This document shows, piece by piece, positions 42,321 to 51,452 of a stretch of 64,000 nt of DNA (position 1 is its first letter; each line of letters opens with the position of its first letter). The DNA comes from Alphaproteobacteria bacterium (GTDB lineage Bacteria > Pseudomonadota > Alphaproteobacteria > Caulobacterales > Caulobacteraceae). Both the position numbers and the translations under genes were made by a program. The stretch lies in the NCBI GenBank assembly GCA_018821435.1, contig JAHJME010000034.1, positions 20,662-84,661 on the forward strand, read 5' to 3'. The notes beneath the pieces are model-generated. The model had not been told where the DNA came from. It saw nothing but the letters and a program-made list of their open reading frames with translations, and ran no database searches.

Positions 42321-42944
42321 TCACCGGATCGAGGAGATCCGATTGGCCATGCCAACCGCGTTCAGGTCGCGCGCCGAAGACCGGAGCGTGACGCAACGGC
42401 CCTGATAGCGGGCGTCCGCACAGACCGTGAGCGATCCCCGCGTGATCCGCACCGAACGGATGGCGTCGTTGAAGCCGCGATAGTTCGCCAGGTTGGCGAT
42501 CGGCCCGCGCACCACCAGCTGCTGCCCCCGGAAGTCGGCCCGCGTATAGACGATGGCCTGGACGTTGTGGCCCGGCGGCATGGGCGGCTGGGGTCCGGGG
42601 GGCGTGGGCGGCACGGGACCCGGCGGCCGGGGCGGGCGAGGTCCGCCGCCGCCACCCCCGTCGCACCGCAGGTAGCCGCGGTCGTTGGCGATGTCGCGTC
42701 CACGACAGCTGTTGGTGTCGAGCGACGACATGATCGGCGCGCCCGACGGGCCGGGGCACTGCGCGCTCAGCATATTGCCGTTCAGCCGGGCGCCGCGGCA
42801 GCTCGCCAGATAGCTGCCGGGCGGCAGTTGCCCGACGCCGGGCCGGGGCGGACTGGCCCGCTCCTGGGCCGCCGCCGGCAGGGCGGGGATCGTCGTCCCC
42901 AGGATCAGGAGCATGGGCGCGAGAACACCTCGAACGCGGGCCAT
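42321..42944 (-). CDS. Exported CVNH plus beta/gamma-crystallin two-domain protein
   Basis: 207 aa from ATG 42944, chosen because AAAGGA lies 6 bases upstream; another ATG at 42950 is in frame. Signal peptide ending ALPAAAQ. Domain 1 (about 38-95) resembles the cyanovirin-N homology fold (LPPGSYLASCRGARLNGNML, NDRGYLRCDG). A Pro/Gly-rich linker follows, then a beta/gamma-crystallin-like domain (AIVYTRADFRGQQLVVRGPI; YRGFNDAIRSVRI; CADARYQGRCVTLRS). Such folds bind sugars and calcium respectively; together they suggest an extracytoplasmic binding protein. Confidence 0.82.
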   Translation of the reverse strand: MARVRGVLAPMLLILGTTIPALPAAAQERASPPRPGVGQLPPGSYLASCRGARLNGNMLSAQCPGPSGAPIMSSLDTNSCRGRDIANDRGYLRCDGGGGGGPRPPRPPGPVPPTPPGPQPPMPPGHNVQAIVYTRADFRGQQLVVRGPIANLANYRGFNDAIRSVRITRGSLTVCADARYQGRCVTLRSSARDLNAVGMANRISSIR

Positions 42945-43051
42945 CGTCATTCCTTTCGCATCGCGGCGACCAGGCCGGACGACGTGAGGCCGTCGCGACG
43001 CTGACACCGAAATCGCTCGCCCGCAATGACGGCGCACCACGGTGCTCCGCG

Positions 43052-44842
43052 TCAGACCAGGGCTTCGAACTCGTCGACCAGACGCTCCAGTTGCCGCATC
43101 CCGGCCGCCCAGAACGCCTTCTCGCGGGGGTTCAGGCCGAACACGCCCAGGGCCTCGACGTAGGTCTTGGTGCCGCCGCCCGCGAGCAGCTTCTCATAGA
43201 GCGGGGCGAAGGCGACCGGGTCCTCCCGGCGCTTCTCCATCAGTCCGCGCACAAGCAGGTCGCCGAACGCATAGGCGTAGACGTAGAACGGCGAGTGCAC
43301 GAAATGGCTGATGTAGGCCCAGTAGTGCCGGTAGCCCTTGTCCAGGCGCACGGCCGGACCCAGGCTCTCGGCCATGATCTCCATCCACAGGTCGCCGATC
43401 TCGTCGGCGGACAACTCGCCCTTCAGGCGGGCCGCATGGAAGCGGCTCTCGAAGCGGTGGAAGGCGATCTGGCGGACGACCGTGTTGATCCCGTCCTCGA
43501 TCTTGCCGGCCAGCAGGCCGCGCTTCTCGGCAGGCGAGGCCTCGGCCAGCAGCTTCTCGAACACCAGGCCCTCGCCGAAGATCGAGGCGGTCTCGGCCAG
43601 GGTCAGCGGCGTGTCGGCCAGCAGGGTGCCCAGCGGCCGGCATAGGGTCTGGTGGACGGCGTGGCCCAGCTCGTGGGCCAGGGTCAGCACGTCGCGCCGC
43701 TCGCCCATGTAGTTCATGAACACATAGGGGTGCCGGGGCGCGGTCACCGAATGCGAATAGGCGCCCGACTGCTTGCCGGGGCGGGGCCGCGCGTCGATCC
43801 AGGGGTTGGTGAAGAACGTCTGCGCCGTCTGGGCGAACTGGGGCGCCAGCGCGCTGAAGCTCTCCAGCACCGTGCTCTTGGCCTGTTCCCACGAATAGAT
43901 GCGCGGCTGGGCGGTATCGAGCGGGCTGTTGCGGTCCCAGTGGTCCAGGTGCGGGCGGCCCAGCGCCTTGGCCTTCAGCGCATAGTAGCGATGGCTGACC
44001 GTCGCGTAGCTCTCGACCACCGCCGCTTCCAGGGCGTCCACCGCGTCGGCGTCGACCTCGTTGGCCAGGTGGCGGCCGGAGGCCGGGGTGGGCAGCTTGC
44101 GCCAGCGGTCCTCGACCTGCTTCTCGAACGCCAGGGTGTTGAGGCACAGCGCCAGGGTGGGCGTGCGCTCGCCCAGGGCCTTCGACAGCGCGGCGGCCGC
44201 GGCCTTGCGCTGGGCGGCGTCGGGGCTCGACATCCGGTTCAGCAGGTCGGACAGGGTCAAGGTCTCGCCGCCCACCTTGGCGGACAGCTTCGCCAGCGTC
44301 TCGTCCGACAGCCGACCCCAGTTGGCGGTGGCCGGCGCCTTGTCCAGCAGCAGTTTTTCCAGCTCGGCCGACAGTTCGTGCGGCCGCCCGGCCCGCACCC
44401 GGCGCAGCCAGGGCCGCCAGCGCTGGGCGGACTTGTTGGCCTTCAGCGCCGCTTCCAGCTCCACGTCGTCCAGCTGGTTGATCTCCAGCGTGAAGAACAG
44501 GCTGAGCTGGCCGATCTGCGAGGCGCGCATGCGCAGGTCCGCCTCGAACTTCGACCACGCCGGGTCGTCCCGCGCCACCGAGGCCGACAGCGAGCCGAAC
44601 GCGCCGACGCTCCACATGGCGTTGGTGGCCTGCTCGTACAGCTCGATGCCGCGATCGATGATCCCGCCCAGCTCGGCCGGCCGGCTGCGGGTGGCGATCA
44701 GCCGCCCCTCCAGCTTGGCCAGCTCGCCGTTCAGCCGCTCGGCCTCACCCAGGTCCGCCTCGATCCGGGGATCGTCCCGGCCGGTATAGAGGTCGTCCAG
44801 CCGCCACTCGGGCAGCGCGTCGGTCTTGAAGGGGGCGTTCAT
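43052..44842 (-). CDS. pepF: M3-family oligoendopeptidase F
   Basis: 596 aa, standard length. Zinc motif HELGHAVHQ at about 388-396 and a downstream Glu (SIFGEGLVFEKL) complete the M3 site. Other family segments: YSWEQAKSTVLESFSALAPQ and IDARPRPGKQSGAYSHS. A cytoplasmic oligopeptidase that degrades short peptides. No strong ribosome site precedes the ATG. Transcribed away from the serine hydrolase gene at 44930. Confidence 0.95.
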   Translation of the reverse strand: MNAPFKTDALPEWRLDDLYTGRDDPRIEADLGEAERLNGELAKLEGRLIATRSRPAELGGIIDRGIELYEQATNAMWSVGAFGSLSASVARDDPAWSKFEADLRMRASQIGQLSLFFTLEINQLDDVELEAALKANKSAQRWRPWLRRVRAGRPHELSAELEKLLLDKAPATANWGRLSDETLAKLSAKVGGETLTLSDLLNRMSSPDAAQRKAAAAALSKALGERTPTLALCLNTLAFEKQVEDRWRKLPTPASGRHLANEVDADAVDALEAAVVESYATVSHRYYALKAKALGRPHLDHWDRNSPLDTAQPRIYSWEQAKSTVLESFSALAPQFAQTAQTFFTNPWIDARPRPGKQSGAYSHSVTAPRHPYVFMNYMGERRDVLTLAHELGHAVHQTLCRPLGTLLADTPLTLAETASIFGEGLVFEKLLAEASPAEKRGLLAGKIEDGINTVVRQIAFHRFESRFHAARLKGELSADEIGDLWMEIMAESLGPAVRLDKGYRHYWAYISHFVHSPFYVYAYAFGDLLVRGLMEKRREDPVAFAPLYEKLLAGGGTKTYVEALGVFGLNPREKAFWAAGMRQLERLVDEFEALV

Positions 44843-44929
44843 GCATCGACGTTAGCGCCGCGGGCGCGCGGCGCCCACCCACGTGACGCGGCGTTTGGCG
44901 CGGAAGCGTCCGATCATTAGTTTAGCAGC

Positions 44930-46090
44930 ATGTCCCTGACCTCCGACGGCGCCGCGCCGGCCGACCGCGCCAACTGGCGCACCGCCCCCTTCAGCCAGTG
45001 GGCGTTCCGCCATGTGGGCCAGATCATCCCCACCGCGCCGATCGCCAACGATCCGGGGGCGGTCTGGGCGCTGCCCGCCGCGACACGAGGGCTGGACGGT
45101 TTCCACCTGTCCACCGCCAACGGCCCGGGCCTGGACCTCGACGGGTTCATGGCGGCGACGGCCGGTGACGCGCTGGTCGTGCTGCGGGACGGGCAGGTCG
45201 TCCACGAGGGCTACGCCAACGGCAACGACGCGCGGACGCCGCACATCATCATGTCGGCCAGCAAGTCGGTCGTCGGCCTGATCGTCGGCATACTGGCCGG
45301 CGAAGGCCGGATCGACGTGGACGCGCCGGTCACGGACCACGTGCCCGAGGTGGCCGGCTCGGCCTATCTCGGGGCGACCGTTCGCCAGCTACTGGATATG
45401 CGGACCGGGGTGCTCCTCGACGCCGACGACCAGGCCGCCTACGCCGCCGCCACCAACTGGGAGGCGCCGGGCCCGGCGCCCGCCGACCTGCACGGCTTCT
45501 ACGAGACCTTCGCCGCCCCGCACCGGCCGCACGGCGGGCCGTTCAGCTACATCTCCGCCAACACCGACCTGCTCGGATGGGTCGTCGAGCGGGCGACCGG
45601 CCAGACTTTCGCCGAGCTGGTCAGCACGCGGCTGTGGCGGCCGATGGGCGCGGCGACGCCGGCCGCCATCACCGCCGACGACCTGGGCGCCCCACGCACG
45701 ACGGGCGGGATCTGCGCCACGGTCATGGACTTGGCCCGGATCGGCCAGCTACTGGTGCAGGACGGCCGGCGGCACGGCGCTGAGATCGTATCCACGGCCT
45801 GGGTCGACGACATCGTCGGCAACGGTGACCGCGAGGCCTGGAAAACCGGCGAGTTCGCCGCGGGCTTCACAGGGCTGACCATGCGCTATCGCAGCGGCTG
45901 GTACGTGGTCGACAACGACCCCAGCTACATCTTCGCCATGGGAATCTACGGCCAGAACCTGTTCGTGGACCGGGCCAACCGCATCGTGGTCGCCAAGCTG
46001 TCGTCGCAGGCCAGCGCCAACGACTTCCGGGCCATCGGCCTGACCCACCGGGCGTTCGCCGAGATCCGGCGCGTGCTGCTCAGCTCATAG
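44930..46090 (+). CDS. Serine hydrolase of the beta-lactamase class C fold
   Basis: 386 aa. Catalytic SxxK is SASK (S109-K112) in IIMSASKSVVGLIVG; a YISAN segment serves as the Tyr motif. No signal peptide, so a cytoplasmic esterase or amidase rather than a periplasmic beta-lactamase is likely. Family members include 6-aminohexanoate-dimer hydrolase-like enzymes. Overlaps the convergent AsnC gene by six bases. Confidence 0.88.
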   Translation: MSLTSDGAAPADRANWRTAPFSQWAFRHVGQIIPTAPIANDPGAVWALPAATRGLDGFHLSTANGPGLDLDGFMAATAGDALVVLRDGQVVHEGYANGNDARTPHIIMSASKSVVGLIVGILAGEGRIDVDAPVTDHVPEVAGSAYLGATVRQLLDMRTGVLLDADDQAAYAAATNWEAPGPAPADLHGFYETFAAPHRPHGGPFSYISANTDLLGWVVERATGQTFAELVSTRLWRPMGAATPAAITADDLGAPRTTGGICATVMDLARIGQLLVQDGRRHGAEIVSTAWVDDIVGNGDREAWKTGEFAAGFTGLTMRYRSGWYVVDNDPSYIFAMGIYGQNLFVDRANRIVVAKLSSQASANDFRAIGLTHRAFAEIRRVLLSS

Positions 46091-46510
46091 CTTCTGGGTC
46101 GCCAGCAGGATCGAGGTCTCGGTCGAGGCGATCCCCTCGATCTGCCGCACCCGGTCCAGCGCCTGACTGAACGCCGCCAGGGTCTCCACGTCCAGTTCGG
46201 CCACCAGGTCCCAGCGGCCGTTGGTGGTGTGAACCGCCGACACTTCGGGAAAGCCCTTCAGCGCCTTGACCACTGCCCCCGAGCGCTCGCCCTCGATGGC
46301 GATGGTCATGATCGCCCGCACGCGGTTGGCCTCGACGTCGGGCCGGGTCTTGATCGTGAAGCCCTGGACGACGCCCTTGGCGACCAGCCGCTCGATCCGG
46401 TTCTGCACCGTGCCCCGCGACACCTTCAGCGCCTTGGCCAGCCCCGCCGCCGGCGCCCGCGAGTCGGCCCGCAGCAGCGCGATCAGCCGCCGGTCCAGCT
46501 CATCCACCAT
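46085..46510 (-). CDS. Lrp/AsnC-family transcriptional regulator
   Basis: 141 aa. N-terminal HTH (LDRRLIALLRADSRAPAAGL; KVSRGTVQNRIERLVAKGVV) and C-terminal RAM ligand domain (AIMTIAIEGERSGAVVKALK; GRWDLVAELDVETLA). Lrp-type proteins sense amino acids. It is divergent from the arginine-degradation genes at 46627, which it probably controls, with palindromic sequences in between. Overlaps the convergent serine hydrolase by six bases. Confidence 0.92.
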   Translation of the reverse strand: MVDELDRRLIALLRADSRAPAAGLAKALKVSRGTVQNRIERLVAKGVVQGFTIKTRPDVEANRVRAIMTIAIEGERSGAVVKALKGFPEVSAVHTTNGRWDLVAELDVETLAAFSQALDRVRQIEGIASTETSILLATQKL

Positions 46511-46540
46511 TTCGACACTCTGTCCTGACGAAACGTCAAA

Positions 46541-46561
46541 CTGATCGACGTATTGTATCAG
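46541..46561. promoter_or_regulatory. Imperfect palindrome between AsnC regulator and arginine genes
   Basis: The arms CTGAT and ATCAG flank an 11-bp A/T-containing centre, 31 bp upstream of the AsnC regulator's start and 66 bp upstream of the arginine enzyme. A second pair, TTTCG and CGAAA (46510-46533), lies beside it. Position and symmetry suit an Lrp/AsnC operator. Confidence 0.45.
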
Positions 46562-46626
46562 CTTGCCAGCTATCCGCTAGCGCCGCCGCGACCCACCCTG
46601 TCCTGCGACGACCTGCAGGAGCCCGC

Positions 46627-47496
46627 ATGGACCGCCCCACCTTCCTCATGACCGACCCGGCCTGCTTCGATGTGAGCTACCGGATCAACCCCTGGATGGA
46701 CCCCAAGGGCTGGACCCCCGCCCACGCCCAGGCCGCCGGCGACGGCTCCGCCGCCCTCCGCGCCGGCCTGCTCGCCGCCGGCGCCCACGTCGAGACCATC
46801 GCCGCCGTGAAGGGCCTGCCCGACCTGGTCTTCCCGGCCAACGCCGCCGTGGTCCTGGACGGCAAGGTGCTGCTGGCCCGCTTCCGCCACCCCGAGCGCC
46901 AGGGCGAGGAGCCGGTGTTCCGCTCGGTCTTCCAGCGCCTGAAGACCCGTGGCCTGGTCCACCAGATCGTCGACCTGCCCGCGGGCCTGTTCCACGAAGG
47001 CGCCGGCGACGCGATCTGGGACGCCGAGCGCCGGGTCTTCTGGTGCGGCTACGGTCCCCGCTCCAGCCAGGGCGCCATCGGCGTGATCCGCAAGACCTTC
47101 GGCCAGCAGACGGTGGCGCTGGAACTGGCCACCGACCAGTTCTACCACCTCGACACCTGCTTCTGCCCCCTGACCGGCGGCAAGGTGCTCTACTACCCTG
47201 CCGCCTTCACGCCGGACGCGTTAGCCACCATCCGCGCCCGTGTGCCGGAGAGCCAGCGCATCGAGGCCACGGCCGAGGAGGCCGCCGCCTTCTGCGTCAA
47301 CGCCGTGAACCTGGACGCCAAGGTGATCATGGCCCGCGCCCCGGACAGCCTGCGGACCAAGCTCCGCGCCAGGGGGTACAGGCTGGTCGAGGTGGACCTG
47401 GACCCGTTCATCCTGTCGGGCGGCGCCTCGTACTGCATGACCCTGCGCCTCGACCGCACCCTCGTCCCCGCCGCCCAGCTTCACGCCGCCGAATAG
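46627..47496 (+). CDS. Amidinotransferase-superfamily arginine-degrading enzyme (arginine dihydrolase- or DDAH-like)
   Basis: 289 aa, AGGAG upstream. Pentein-fold guanidino-modifying enzyme: N-terminal FDVSYRINPWMDPKGW, FPANAAVVLDG (N72), central FWCGYGPRSS, His in QFYHLDTCFCPL, and nucleophile C270 in SYCMTLRLDR. The INPWM and ANAA segments match, from memory, the cyanobacterial arginine dihydrolase (ArgZ/AgrE) type better than dimethylarginine hydrolases, which carry an Asp there. Product would be ornithine. rocD follows after 11 bases, which supports an arginine-to-glutamate route. Annotated otherwise, it would be called DDAH. Confidence 0.82.
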   Translation: MDRPTFLMTDPACFDVSYRINPWMDPKGWTPAHAQAAGDGSAALRAGLLAAGAHVETIAAVKGLPDLVFPANAAVVLDGKVLLARFRHPERQGEEPVFRSVFQRLKTRGLVHQIVDLPAGLFHEGAGDAIWDAERRVFWCGYGPRSSQGAIGVIRKTFGQQTVALELATDQFYHLDTCFCPLTGGKVLYYPAAFTPDALATIRARVPESQRIEATAEEAAAFCVNAVNLDAKVIMARAPDSLRTKLRARGYRLVEVDLDPFILSGGASYCMTLRLDRTLVPAAQLHAAE

Positions 47497-47507
47497 GGAG
47501 CCGCCAG

Positions 47508-48728
47508 ATGAACGACATCGCCCTCAAGCGCACGCTCGCCACCCGCTACATCGAGACCGAGGTCCGGTTCGGCGCGAAGAACTACAAGCCGCTGGACGTG
47601 GTGCTGACCCGTGGCGAAGGGGTCCATGTCTGGGATGTGGACGGCAATCGCTATCTCGACTGCCTGTCAGCCTATTCCGCCGTGAACCAGGGTCACTGCC
47701 ACCCGAAGATCCTGGCCGCCATGACCGAGCAGGCCGGCAAGCTGACGCTCACCTCGCGCGCGTTCCGCAACGACCAGCTGGCGCCGTTCTACGAAGAGCT
47801 CTGCGCGCTCACCAACAGCCACAAGGTGCTGCCGATGAACTCGGGCGCCGAGGCGGTCGAGACGGCGCTGAAGGTGGCCCGCAAGTGGGGCTACGAGGTC
47901 AAGGGCGTGCCGGACGGCCAGGCCGAGATCATCGTGGCGTCCGAGAACTTCCACGGCCGCACCGTGGCCATCGTCGGCTTCTCCACCGACCCGCAGTCGC
48001 GCGGCGGCTTCGGCCCCTTCGCGCCTGGCTTCAGGACCGTGCCGTTCGGCGACGCCGACGCGCTGGAGGCGGCCATCGGGCCCAACACGGTGGCGTTCCT
48101 GGTCGAGCCGATCCAGGGCGAGGCCGGGGTGATCATCCCGCCGGCCGGCTATCTGAAGCGCGTCCGCGAGCTCTGCACCCAGCACAACGTCATCCTGATC
48201 CTGGACGAGATCCAGACCGGCCTGGGCCGCACCGGCAAGCTGCTGGCGGAGGAGCATGAGGGGATCGAGGCCGACCTGACCTTGATCGGCAAGGCGCTCT
48301 CCGGCGGCTTCTATCCCGTCTCGGCCGTACTCTCGAACTCCGAGGTCATGGATGTCCTGCATCCCGGCGAGCACGGCTCGACGTTTGGCGGCAACCCCCT
48401 GGCCTGCGCGGTGGCGCGCGCGGCGCTGCGGGTGCTGACCGAGGAGAACATGATCGAGAACGCCGCCCGTGTGGGCGCGCGCCTCCAGGCCGACCTGGCC
48501 GGGATCAAGGCGTCGCGCGTGAAGGAGGTCCGTGGGCGCGGTCTGATGATCGCCGTCGAGCTGCACCGCGACGCCGGCGGCGCACGGCGGATCTGCGAGG
48601 CGCTGCAGGCCCGTGGCCTCCTGGCCAAGGAGACCCACGAACACACCATCCGCATCGCCCCCCCGCTGATCCTCGATCAGGCCCAGGCCGACTGGATCGC
48701 CGAGCAGTTCGCCGCGGTGCTGCCCTAG
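47508..48728 (+). CDS. rocD: Ornithine aminotransferase RocD
   Basis: 406 aa class III PLP aminotransferase. Seen: YLDCLSAYSAVNQGHCHPKI, PMNSGAEAVETALKVARKWG, NFHGRTVAIVGFS, LDEIQTGLGRTG (Asp for the pyridine N), PLP Lys in LIGKALSGGFYPVSA, and STFGGNPLACAVA. Converts ornithine and 2-oxoglutarate to glutamate semialdehyde and glutamate. GGGAG precedes the ATG. Shares an operon with the arginine enzyme. The stop shares CTAG with the convergent membrane gene. Confidence 0.95.
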   Translation: MNDIALKRTLATRYIETEVRFGAKNYKPLDVVLTRGEGVHVWDVDGNRYLDCLSAYSAVNQGHCHPKILAAMTEQAGKLTLTSRAFRNDQLAPFYEELCALTNSHKVLPMNSGAEAVETALKVARKWGYEVKGVPDGQAEIIVASENFHGRTVAIVGFSTDPQSRGGFGPFAPGFRTVPFGDADALEAAIGPNTVAFLVEPIQGEAGVIIPPAGYLKRVRELCTQHNVILILDEIQTGLGRTGKLLAEEHEGIEADLTLIGKALSGGFYPVSAVLSNSEVMDVLHPGEHGSTFGGNPLACAVARAALRVLTEENMIENAARVGARLQADLAGIKASRVKEVRGRGLMIAVELHRDAGGARRICEALQARGLLAKETHEHTIRIAPPLILDQAQADWIAEQFAAVLP

Positions 48729-49168
48729 GCCGGCGGCGGGCCGCCGCGCCGCCGCTGGATCCAGGCCAGCAGCAGACCCGCAAGTCCGACCACGACGCCG
48801 GCCAGGCCGATCTTCCGCAGGACCGGCTTGGCGGTCTCGAACGGGCTCGGCGGCGCGACCGGCGCATCGTCCTCGCCCGAGCGGGCCGAGACCGCGCGGA
48901 CGCTCAGGTCGCCGCTGAGGTCGGCCGGGAACAGATCATCGTTCGGGCGCTGCGACGACGCGTCGGATTCACGGGTCTCCGTCGTCGGGGGAAGGACCTT
49001 CGGCGGCGTCGGCGCGGCGGCCGCGACCACCGCCTGGGGCTTGGCGTCGTCCGACAGGATGCGATCGACGGCCGGCGCCGAGATCACCGACACCAGCAGC
49101 GAGGCGACGCCCAGCACCAGCGACAGAAGCGAGATCTTCTGCTCGAAGTTGAACCGCTGCGCCACCAT
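48725..49168 (-). CDS. Two-span membrane protein of unknown function
   Basis: 147 aa. Membrane spans at about 10-30 (ISLLSLVLGVASLLVSVISA) and 120-138 (KIGLAGVVVGLAGLLLAWIQ), ending RRRGGPPPA. A Pro/Ala/Ser/Asp-rich soluble loop (35-110) lies between them. No family recognised. Convergent with rocD, sharing CTAG. Confidence 0.6.
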   Translation of the reverse strand: MVAQRFNFEQKISLLSLVLGVASLLVSVISAPAVDRILSDDAKPQAVVAAAAPTPPKVLPPTTETRESDASSQRPNDDLFPADLSGDLSVRAVSARSGEDDAPVAPPSPFETAKPVLRKIGLAGVVVGLAGLLLAWIQRRRGGPPPA

Positions 49169-49228
49169 GCCCCCCGTCAGCCTCGCGGCCGATTGAAGCC
49201 GCGAAGTCGAGCGAGGCGCAAGCCCTCG

Positions 49229-51343
49229 CTACCCCGCCGGGGTCGGCGCCGCCACGGCGGGCGCGGCGGCCGCCTTGCGCGCTTCGGTCAGCACGTAGGC
49301 GCGGATGTCCTCGGCGTCCTTGGGGCTCAGGAAGCGGGCGAAGCTGGCCATGCCGCGGCTGGCGCTGGCGCCGTCGATCACCACGCCCTTCCAGTTGTCC
49401 GCGGTCATCACCATCGGCGACTTCTTCAGGTCCGGCAGCCAGGCGCCCGAGGCGTTGGGGCCGTGGCAGACCTGGCAGTTCTTATGGAACAGCTCGAAGC
49501 CGTGCTGCACGTCGCCGGTCGAGGTGACGCTGGTCAGGTCGATGGCCGGCTGGGTCGTGGTCTGGAAGTCCGGCGCCGTCGCCTTGCCGCCGACCTTGAA
49601 CACCATCAGCCGCCCCGGCAGGCGCGGCCGGGTGGGCATGGACGCCGGGGCCGAGATCTGGCCGCCGCCGCCGACGCCGACCATCACGGCCACGTACTGC
49701 TCGCCGTCCAGCTCGTAGGACATCGGCGCGGCGATCACGCCGTTGCCGGTCTTGTAGGTCCACAGCGCCTTGCCGTTGGCCGCGTCATAGGCCGAGAACT
49801 GGCCCTCGGCCGCGCCCTGGAAGACCAGGCCGCCCGCGGTCGCCAGCACGCCGGCGTTCCAGAAATAGGGGTGGTTCACCGTCCAGACGGCCTTCTGATT
49901 CACCGGGTCCCAGGCCAGCAGCTGGCCCTTGATCAGCGAGGTCAGCGCGGTGAGCTGGGCCGCGTCTGTCGGCAGGGAGTTGATCACGAAGTCGACGCCC
50001 ACGTTCCAGGCGCCGGCCTTGTAAGTCCCCCCCTTGTCGTCCGCATAGGCGAACGGCGTCACGTTCAACGGGATGTAGACCAGGCCGGTCTTGGGGTTGA
50101 ACGCCATCGGCTGCCAGTTGTGCGCGCCCAGCGGCCCCGGCACCTGCATGACCATCGAGGTCTGATAGCGCGCCGCCGGGTTCTCGATGGGCCGGCCGGT
50201 CTTCTGGTCGACGCCGGTCGCCCAGGTGATGTTGGTATAGGGCTTGGCCGAGATCAGCTGACCCGTCGCCCGGTCGATCACATAGAAGAAGCCGTTCTTC
50301 GGGGCCTGCATCAGCACCTTGCGCGGCTGCCCACCGATGTTCAGGTCGGCCAGCATGATGTGCTGGGTCGCGGTGTAGTCCCAGCTTTCGCCCGGCGTCG
50401 TCTGATAGTGCCAGACGTACTCGCCGGTGTCCGGCTTCAACGCTAGGATCGAGGACAGGAACAGGTTGTCGCCCTTGCCGCCCGACCGCTTCATGTGATT
50501 CCACGGCGTGCCGTTGCCGATGCCGAAGTACATGATGTCGAGCTGCGGGTCGTAGGCCATGGAATCCCAGGCCGTGCCGCCGCCGCCCGTTTGCTTCCAC
50601 TCGCCGTCCGACCAGGTGGCGTTGCCCTTCTCGGCCATGACCTTGTCCGAGGCTGCGCCATCGGCCGCGCCCGTCGGGTTGGGGGTGGTGTAGAACCGCC
50701 AGATCAGTTTGCCGGTGGCGGTGTCATAGGCCGAGATGTAGCCGCGCACGCCGTACTCGGCGCCGCCGTTGCCGATCAGCACCTTGTCCTTCACGACGCG
50801 CGGCGCGCCGGTGATCGTGTAGGGCTTCGAATTGTCCGTGGTCTGCTGGGTCCAGGCGACCGTGCCGGTCTTGGCGTCCAGCGCCACCAGGCGGCCATCC
50901 AGGGTGCCGACGAAGACCTTGCCCTTCCAGATGGCGACGCCACGATTCACGACATCGCAGCAGGCGTCGAAGCCCTTGGCGCCCTGCACGCCCGGATCGT
51001 ACTTCCAAAGCTGCTTGCCGGTCTTGGCGTCGAAGGCGAACACCTTTGACCAGGCGGTGGTGGTGTAGAGCACCCCGTCGACCATCAGCGGCGTGGCTTC
51101 CTGGCCCCGGTCGGTGTCGAACTCGGCGTACCAGGCCAGGCCCAGGTCCTTGATGTTAGACGCGTTGACCTTGTCCAGCGGGCTGAAGCGCTGCTCGTTG
51201 TAGTCCTTGCCGTAGGACAGCCACTCGCCGTTGGTCGCCGCCGCCTCCAGGCGCTTTGCGTCCACGTTTCCGGGGCTCGACTTCTGGCACGCGGCCATGC
51301 TCAGGGCCAAAGCCAGCGCGACACCCCAACGGATGAGCTTCAT
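49229..51343 (-). CDS. PQQ-dependent quinohemoprotein alcohol dehydrogenase
   Basis: 704 aa. Lipoprotein-like signal (MKLIRWGVALALALSMAACQ). The propeller domain carries the hallmark adjacent cysteines C128-C129 (ACCDVVNRG) and WAFD-type repeats. The C-terminal cytochrome c domain has haem motif CQVCHG from 623 and a likely axial Met at about 665 (RGMASF). It oxidises alcohols in the periplasm, passing electrons to its own haem and the respiratory chain. PQQ synthesis genes are not in the window. Confidence 0.94.
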   Translation of the reverse strand: MKLIRWGVALALALSMAACQKSSPGNVDAKRLEAAATNGEWLSYGKDYNEQRFSPLDKVNASNIKDLGLAWYAEFDTDRGQEATPLMVDGVLYTTTAWSKVFAFDAKTGKQLWKYDPGVQGAKGFDACCDVVNRGVAIWKGKVFVGTLDGRLVALDAKTGTVAWTQQTTDNSKPYTITGAPRVVKDKVLIGNGGAEYGVRGYISAYDTATGKLIWRFYTTPNPTGAADGAASDKVMAEKGNATWSDGEWKQTGGGGTAWDSMAYDPQLDIMYFGIGNGTPWNHMKRSGGKGDNLFLSSILALKPDTGEYVWHYQTTPGESWDYTATQHIMLADLNIGGQPRKVLMQAPKNGFFYVIDRATGQLISAKPYTNITWATGVDQKTGRPIENPAARYQTSMVMQVPGPLGAHNWQPMAFNPKTGLVYIPLNVTPFAYADDKGGTYKAGAWNVGVDFVINSLPTDAAQLTALTSLIKGQLLAWDPVNQKAVWTVNHPYFWNAGVLATAGGLVFQGAAEGQFSAYDAANGKALWTYKTGNGVIAAPMSYELDGEQYVAVMVGVGGGGQISAPASMPTRPRLPGRLMVFKVGGKATAPDFQTTTQPAIDLTSVTSTGDVQHGFELFHKNCQVCHGPNASGAWLPDLKKSPMVMTADNWKGVVIDGASASRGMASFARFLSPKDAEDIRAYVLTEARKAAAAPAVAAPTPAG

Positions 51344-51452
51344 GGACGCCTCCCAGCAGCCGACTTCTCAAACGATCGGCGTTCAGTGGGGCACTATGCC
51401 CCGGCTGGCTCATCCCGCAAGCGTGCCGCAGCGGAACGTGCGCGCCGCCACA

